From contig CALDHY010000048.1 in assembly GCA_937901445.1 (NCBI GenBank), positions 1 through 64,000 of the forward strand: a DNA stretch of 64,000 bases, written 5' to 3'. This DNA is from an uncultured Selenomonadales bacterium (GTDB lineage: Bacteria; Bacillota; Negativicutes; Selenomonadales; Selenomonadaceae). How positions within the stretch are numbered: position 1 is the first letter of the stretch; each line of letters starts with the position of its first letter. The notes under the pieces are model-generated. The model worked only from the letters and a program-made list of their open reading frames with translations. It was not told the origin of the DNA and made no database searches. Position numbers and translations under genes: made by a program. Of the stretch, positions 59,668 to 64,000 are shown in pieces.

Positions 59668-61158
59668 ATGGTTTATTTAATAGGCGCGGGACCGGGCGAC
59701 GCGGGATTATTGACAGTCAAAGCGCGGGAAATTTTAAAAGTTGCAGAAATTGTAATTTATGACAGATTGGCTGACGAAAAAATTTTAAACTGCGTACCGG
59801 CAACCGCCGAAAAAATTTATGTTGGAAAATCTGCCGGACGTCATACTTTGCCGCAAAACGAAATTAACCGCTTACTTGTCGAAAAATCTAAAACTGCAAA
59901 AATTATCGTGCGCTTGAAAGGCGGCGACCCTTTTGTATTTGGGCGCGGCGGCGAAGAGGCTTTAACCCTGCGCGAAAATAATATTGACTTTGAAATAATT
60001 TCCGGCGTTACAAGTACGGTTGCAGTTCCGGCGTATGCAGGAATACCTGTAACTCATCGCGGCGTTGCCACTTCATTTGCCGTTGTTACAGGACACGAAG
60101 ACCCCGCAAAATCTGAATCAAGCATTAACTGGGAAAAAATTTCTACAGCCGTTGACACGCTGATTTTTTTAATGGGCGTTGAAAATCTTCCCAAAATTAC
60201 CGCAAAACTGATTGAAAACGGGCGCGCCAAAAATACGCCCGCCGCCGTCATTCGCAACGGTACAAAAAATTCTCAACAAGTTTTAGTTTCGACGCTTGAA
60301 AATATTTCTGCTGAAGTTTTGAAAAAAAATATTAAGCCGCCCGCAATTTTCGTTGTTGGTGAAGTTGTAAATCTGCGCGACGATTTAAAGTGGTTTGATA
60401 CAAAAATTTTATTCGGCAAAAAAATTGTCGTTACTCGAACGCGGGAGCAAGCGTCAAAACTTTCAAGCCAACTTGAAAATCTCGGCGCGGAAGTTATCGA
60501 ATTTCCAACAATAAAAATTACCGCGCCTTCAGATAATTTCAAAAAGCTTGACGCGGCAATTTCCAATATAAAAAATTTTTCGTGGATAATTTTTACAAGT
60601 GCAAACGGCGTTGAAAAATTTTTTGAGCGGCTGAAATTTTTTAAACTGGACGCCCGCGCTTTAAGCAACGCAAAAATCGCCGTCATTGGCTCTGCAACCG
60701 CCGAAAAACTTTCAAATTATGGAATTTTGGCTGATTTAATCCCCGCCGAATTTCGCGCAGAATCTTTAGTTGACGCGCTGAAAAATTCTGTACGCGGCGA
60801 AAATATTTTAATCGCTCGCGCAGAAATTGCCCGTGAAGTTTTGCCGGTTGAACTTGAAAAATTCGGCGCAAATGTTACGGTTGCGGCGGCTTATAAAACA
60901 GTTCCCGCTGACAAAAAAATTAATTTTAATGAGATTAACTTGATAACGTTTACAAGTTCTTCGACGGTTGAAAATTTTGTGGCGGCAGTTGGATCTGAAA
61001 TTTTTTCTAAAGTTAAAACGGCGGCTATTGGTCCGATTACGGCTGAAACTTTAAAAAAATTTGGCGTAAAAGTTGACATTGTTGCAAGTAAATTTACAAT
61101 AGCAGGACTTGTTGACGCCATTAAAAATTTTTATGAAGGTGAAAAGATTGTTCAATAA
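59668..61158 (+). CDS. cobA/hemD: Uroporphyrinogen-III C-methyltransferase / uroporphyrinogen-III synthase fusion
   Basis: 496 aa. N-terminal SUMT (1-245): YLIGAGPGDAGLLTVKAREI, VRLKGGDPFVFGRGGEEALT, and GIPVTHRG. C-terminal HemD (about 250-496): KIVVTRTREQASKLSSQLEN, FTSANGVEKFFERL. Joins the last linear-to-ring step with the branch to sirohaem and cobalamin. ATG 59668 (MVYLIGAG) is the start; upstream residues overlap the preceding gene. Confidence 0.95.
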   Translation: MVYLIGAGPGDAGLLTVKAREILKVAEIVIYDRLADEKILNCVPATAEKIYVGKSAGRHTLPQNEINRLLVEKSKTAKIIVRLKGGDPFVFGRGGEEALTLRENNIDFEIISGVTSTVAVPAYAGIPVTHRGVATSFAVVTGHEDPAKSESSINWEKISTAVDTLIFLMGVENLPKITAKLIENGRAKNTPAAVIRNGTKNSQQVLVSTLENISAEVLKKNIKPPAIFVVGEVVNLRDDLKWFDTKILFGKKIVVTRTREQASKLSSQLENLGAEVIEFPTIKITAPSDNFKKLDAAISNIKNFSWIIFTSANGVEKFFERLKFFKLDARALSNAKIAVIGSATAEKLSNYGILADLIPAEFRAESLVDALKNSVRGENILIARAEIAREVLPVELEKFGANVTVAAAYKTVPADKKINFNEINLITFTSSSTVENFVAAVGSEIFSKVKTAAIGPITAETLKKFGVKVDIVASKFTIAGLVDAIKNFYEGEKIVQ

Positions 61159-62119
61159 AATAATTCGCCCGCGCCGCTTGAGAATTTCTGAAAATATGCG
61201 CGCGTTGGTACGTGAAACAACTTTGAGCGTAAAAGATTTTGTGTACCCGCTTTTCGTTGTGCCGGGCAAAAATATTCGTGAAGAAATTTCAAGTATGCCG
61301 AATTGTTATCATTTATCTGTTGATAACGCCGTTGAACTTGCAAAAAAAATTTCTGCACTTGGAATACCGGCGGTTGAAATTTTCGGCTTGCCTGAATACA
61401 AAGACGAAATTGGCTCCGCCGCGTGGGATATGAACAGCCCCGTACAACGCGCAATTTCCGCAATAAAAAAAGCCGTGCCTGAACTTTCGATTGTCGGTGA
61501 CGTTTGCCTTTGTCAATATACAAATCACGGGCATTGCGGCAAACTTTGTAATAATTACGTTGACAACGACGAAACTTTGAAATTGTTACAAAAAGTTTCA
61601 GTGAGTCAAGCGGCGGCGGGTGCGGATATTATCGCTCCTTCAGATATGATGGACGGGCGCGTGGCGGCAATTCGTGCGGCGTTGGACGAAAATAATTTTT
61701 CAAACGTTGTAATTATGAGTTACTCTGTCAAATATGCTTCCGGCTTTTACGGACCTTTCAGAGACGCGGCGGACAGTGCTCCGCAATTCGGCGACAGAAA
61801 ACAATATCAAATGGATTGTGCGAACGCCCGCGAGGCTTTAAAGGAAGTTGCACTGGATATTTCTGAAGGCGCGGATATTATTATGGTTAAGCCCGCGCTT
61901 GCTTATCTTGATATTGTAAGCAAAGTTCGCGCAGAAATTAATAATCCCGTTGCCGTGTACAATGTCAGCGGCGAATACGCAATGGTTAAGGCGGCGGCGC
62001 AAAACGGCTGGATTGACGAAAAGCGAATTGTACTTGAAAGTTTAACGTCAATGAAGCGCGCAGGCGCAGATATTATCATAACTTATCACGCGCTTGACGC
62101 CGCAAATTGGATGAAATAG
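61148..62119 (+). CDS. hemB: Delta-aminolevulinic acid dehydratase (porphobilinogen synthase)
   Basis: 323 aa. The Schiff-base Lys is in IIMVKPALAYLDIVSKVRAE and the Zn/metal Cys region is VCLCQYTNHGHCGKLCNN, with SDMMDGRVAAIRAALDE. Start is likely TTG 61148, six bases from AAGGTG and inside the cobA/hemD end; ATG 61133 is in frame but lacks an SD. Tetrapyrrole pathway with the upstream gene. Confidence 0.95.
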   Translation: MFNKIIRPRRLRISENMRALVRETTLSVKDFVYPLFVVPGKNIREEISSMPNCYHLSVDNAVELAKKISALGIPAVEIFGLPEYKDEIGSAAWDMNSPVQRAISAIKKAVPELSIVGDVCLCQYTNHGHCGKLCNNYVDNDETLKLLQKVSVSQAAAGADIIAPSDMMDGRVAAIRAALDENNFSNVVIMSYSVKYASGFYGPFRDAADSAPQFGDRKQYQMDCANAREALKEVALDISEGADIIMVKPALAYLDIVSKVRAEINNPVAVYNVSGEYAMVKAAAQNGWIDEKRIVLESLTSMKRAGADIIITYHALDAANWMK

Positions 62120-62138
62120 ATTTTTGTGAAATTTAAAA

Positions 62139-62172
62139 AGACTACCGCGCTTGCGATAGTCTGATTTTTTTA
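62139..62172. terminator. Bidirectional terminator between hemB and rpoD
   Basis: AGACTACCGC / GCGATAGTCT stem with one mismatch; T-run after it on the plus strand and A-run before it for the minus strand, serving both converging genes. Confidence 0.85.
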
Positions 62173-63381
62173 TTCAAGAAAATCTTTAAGTTTTTTACTG
62201 CGGCTTGGATGGCGAAGTTTACGTAGTGCCTTAGCTTCAATCTGTCTTATTCTTTCGCGCGTAACGTGGAAATTTTTTCCGACTTCCTCAAGGGTACGTG
62301 CCTTGCCGTCGTCAAGCCCGAATCTCAACTTTAAGACTTCTTTTTCACGTTGAGTCAAAGTACCCAAAACTTCTGCAAGTTGTTCCTTCAAAAGTGTAAA
62401 TGATGCAACGTCCGCCGGAGCTTGTGCGTCGTGGTCTTCGATAAAATCGCCCAAATGTGAATCTTCCTCTTCGCCAATAGGTGTTTCAAGCGAAACGGGC
62501 TCTTGTGCGGTTTTCATAATTTCTCTGACGCGCTCAACCGGAATATCCATTTTTTCGGCAATTTCTTCAGCGGTAGGTTCGCGCCCGTATTCCTGCAAAA
62601 GTTGACGTGATACACGAATTAATTTGTTAATCGTCTCAACCATATGCACGGGAATTCTTATTGTGCGGGCTTGGTCGGCAATGGCGCGCGTTATTGCTTG
62701 ACGAATCCACCATGTGGCGTAAGTTGAAAATTTGTAACCTTTGTTGTAGTCAAACTTTTCAACGGCTTTAATCAAGCCCAGATTGCCTTCCTGAATTAAA
62801 TCCAAAAATTGCATACCGCGCCCGACGTAACGCTTGGCAATGCTTACTACAAGGCGCAAATTTGCCTCTGCCAATTCTAATTGCGCGTTTACGTCGCCGT
62901 TTTCCATACGTTTTGCAAGAACAATTTCTTGTTGCGCGGTTAAAAGCGGCACGCGCCCAATTTCTTTCAAATACATTCTTACGGGGTCGTCAATGGCAAC
63001 GCCGTCCGGTACAGAAATTTCACTGCCTTCAGCGGAAGAAATTTTTTCTGAATCTTCATGGCGCGGCAAATTTAAAGTTAAATCTTGCTTGTCGGTATCG
63101 TCGAATATTTCAACGCCCTGTTTTGTCAAATCCGCGTATATGTCTTCAAATTCGGCAGCCTCTTTTTCCGCCGATAAATCCGGTCTCTGCGTAGCATCCA
63201 TCAAATCGCTTTGTGACAATCTGTAGCCGTTTTTGGCGGCTTTGCCCAAAAGCATTGATACTATTTGAGAGCTACGAACTCCACCCGTTCCGGCTATTCC
63301 TGAATCGACAGCACCGGCTTTTCCTGTTTCCACAGCTTTAATTTTCTTTCCTGTTTCCACAGCTCCAGTTTTTTCTGTCAT
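62170..63381 (-). CDS. rpoD: Primary sigma factor RpoD (SigA)
   Basis: 403 aa. Region 1.2/2 ([56 protein letters not shown]), region 3 ([20 protein letters not shown]) and region 4 with [20 protein letters not shown]. Residues 6-28 carry two copies of AVETGK and one AVDSG in a 9-residue register, an unusual low-complexity N-terminus. Minus strand; upstream is the dnaG end, as in many Firmicutes. Confidence 0.97.
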   Translation of the reverse strand: MTEKTGAVETGKKIKAVETGKAGAVDSGIAGTGGVRSSQIVSMLLGKAAKNGYRLSQSDLMDATQRPDLSAEKEAAEFEDIYADLTKQGVEIFDDTDKQDLTLNLPRHEDSEKISSAEGSEISVPDGVAIDDPVRMYLKEIGRVPLLTAQQEIVLAKRMENGDVNAQLELAEANLRLVVSIAKRYVGRGMQFLDLIQEGNLGLIKAVEKFDYNKGYKFSTYATWWIRQAITRAIADQARTIRIPVHMVETINKLIRVSRQLLQEYGREPTAEEIAEKMDIPVERVREIMKTAQEPVSLETPIGEEEDSHLGDFIEDHDAQAPADVASFTLLKEQLAEVLGTLTQREKEVLKLRFGLDDGKARTLEEVGKNFHVTRERIRQIEAKALRKLRHPSRSKKLKDFLE

Positions 63382-63416
63382 GCTGTAGCTCCTTTCGATT
63401 TATAAATTTTTATCAA

Positions 63417-64000
63417 TTATAAATTGTCAATTTCTTTTTGAATTTCCAACGACGCCTGCATTTTTTCGGCAAAATTTTTAGAATCACCTGATTTATCAAA
63501 TTCGCCGGCGTCTTGTAAAGTTTGTTTCAAAAGTTTTTCCAAACTTACACGTCGTATAAGTTTTAAGGAATCTTGAAACGCCAAAATCTGTGAATCTTGC
63601 GGTTCAATCATTCCGGCAATATTTAAAATTTCTTGATTAGCCGCCGCGCTTAATTCTTTTTCCGCCGTTAAATCGTCCGGCACTCGTCCTTCGGCGTAAC
63701 ATTTTTCGATATAATTTATAATTTCGGTATGTATTTTTATAAAATTTTCTTTTGACGTAAGAGCTTTTACGTAGTCAAGATATTCCGGCTCCTGCCAAAG
63801 TTTTTGTATGATACTTTTGCCCGCTTGACGAATCAGAGAATTTTTTGAAGTTGAAAATTTTTTTTGCGGTGAATTTTTATTTGTCGGCGAACGTGATAAA
63901 AATTTTCGCCATTCTTCAAAAATTACGCCTTCATCAAGTACAAGCGTTAAAGAAAATTTTCTAAGATAATTTTTTTGCGTCGCAGAATCTTTCAGCTCCA
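63417..64000 (-). CDS. dnaG: DNA primase, C-terminal part (5' end beyond window)
   Basis: Open frame from the right edge to the stop at 63417, 194 codons. It begins ELKDSATQKNYLRKFSLTL and ends with a helical region (RVSLEKLLKQTLQDAGEFDK) typical of the helicase-binding domain of DnaG; SKENFIKIHTEIINYIEKCY lies before it. No start is in the window; the gene just before rpoD in this order is dnaG. Confidence 0.78.
   Translation of the reverse strand, partial: ELKDSATQKNYLRKFSLTLVLDEGVIFEEWRKFLSRSPTNKNSPQKKFSTSKNSLIRQAGKSIIQKLWQEPEYLDYVKALTSKENFIKIHTEIINYIEKCYAEGRVPDDLTAEKELSAAANQEILNIAGMIEPQDSQILAFQDSLKLIRRVSLEKLLKQTLQDAGEFDKSGDSKNFAEKMQASLEIQKEIDNL

Overview
The window most resembles a low-GC anaerobic Firmicute of the Negativicutes (Selenomonadales/Veillonellales-like). 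Gene order fits this: proB-proA-nadD-yqeK-LCP-rsfS-cvfB, coaE-lytic transglycosylase, yggS-sepF-ylmH-divIVA-lspA-rluD, cysE-ispF-ispD and dnaG-rpoD. An oxygen-sensitive pyruvate:ferredoxin oxidoreductase, many ferredoxin-type proteins and TTG/GTG starts behind strong Shine-Dalgarno (SD) sites agree. No rRNA, tRNA or CRISPR array was recognised. The first ~600 bp are strikingly GC-rich and carry part of a parallel beta-helix protein joined in frame to an AT-rich host-like N-terminus; this is a transfer junction or an assembly chimera.

Layout. 1-9.4 kb: isoprenoid, cell-wall, CoA, NAD, ribosome-silencing and proline genes on the minus strand. 9.4-13.7 kb: a surface-glycan-type operon (Fe-S reductase, pyruvyl transferase, ferredoxin aldo/keto reductase, FkbM methyltransferase) with two G/C homopolymers that look phase variable. 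13.8-18.8 kb: nifJ, then a divergent MarR-pirin unit with a consensus promoter and two matching palindromes. 19-32 kb: an accessory redox/detoxification island. A MerR regulator sits among three promoters that all have the 19-bp spacer typical of MerR-activated promoters. These serve two DUF362 genes and a cupin-flavodoxin-SDR-NTF2 gene set. The island also holds three related NUMOD4/HNH elements, each with its own promoter-like sequence and a conserved structured leader, and each beside a truncated gene. 33-47 kb: aromatic amino acid, cysteine, isoprenoid and histidine synthesis, proS, and a RelBE module. 47-64 kb: a Doc module, hisIE, a polysaccharide deacetylase, a division cluster with three consecutive SepF paralogues (the middle one apparently starting at ATT), lspA/rluD, a decayed PIN module, phosphate transport, murI, cobA/hemD-hemB, rpoD and the end of dnaG.

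Repeats. A heptamer family (TTAGGGA/TTAAGGA-like) fills at least eleven intergenic gaps, often as opposed arrays around an AAATTT centre, and sometimes supplies a gene's SD site or last codons. A second family, a hairpin followed by a pair of distant complementary arms, lies just 3' of three plus-strand genes. A third (~110 bp) occurs twice. The HNH/leader elements, the MerR regulon, the phase-variable glycan genes and the triple SepF are the parts most worth following up.
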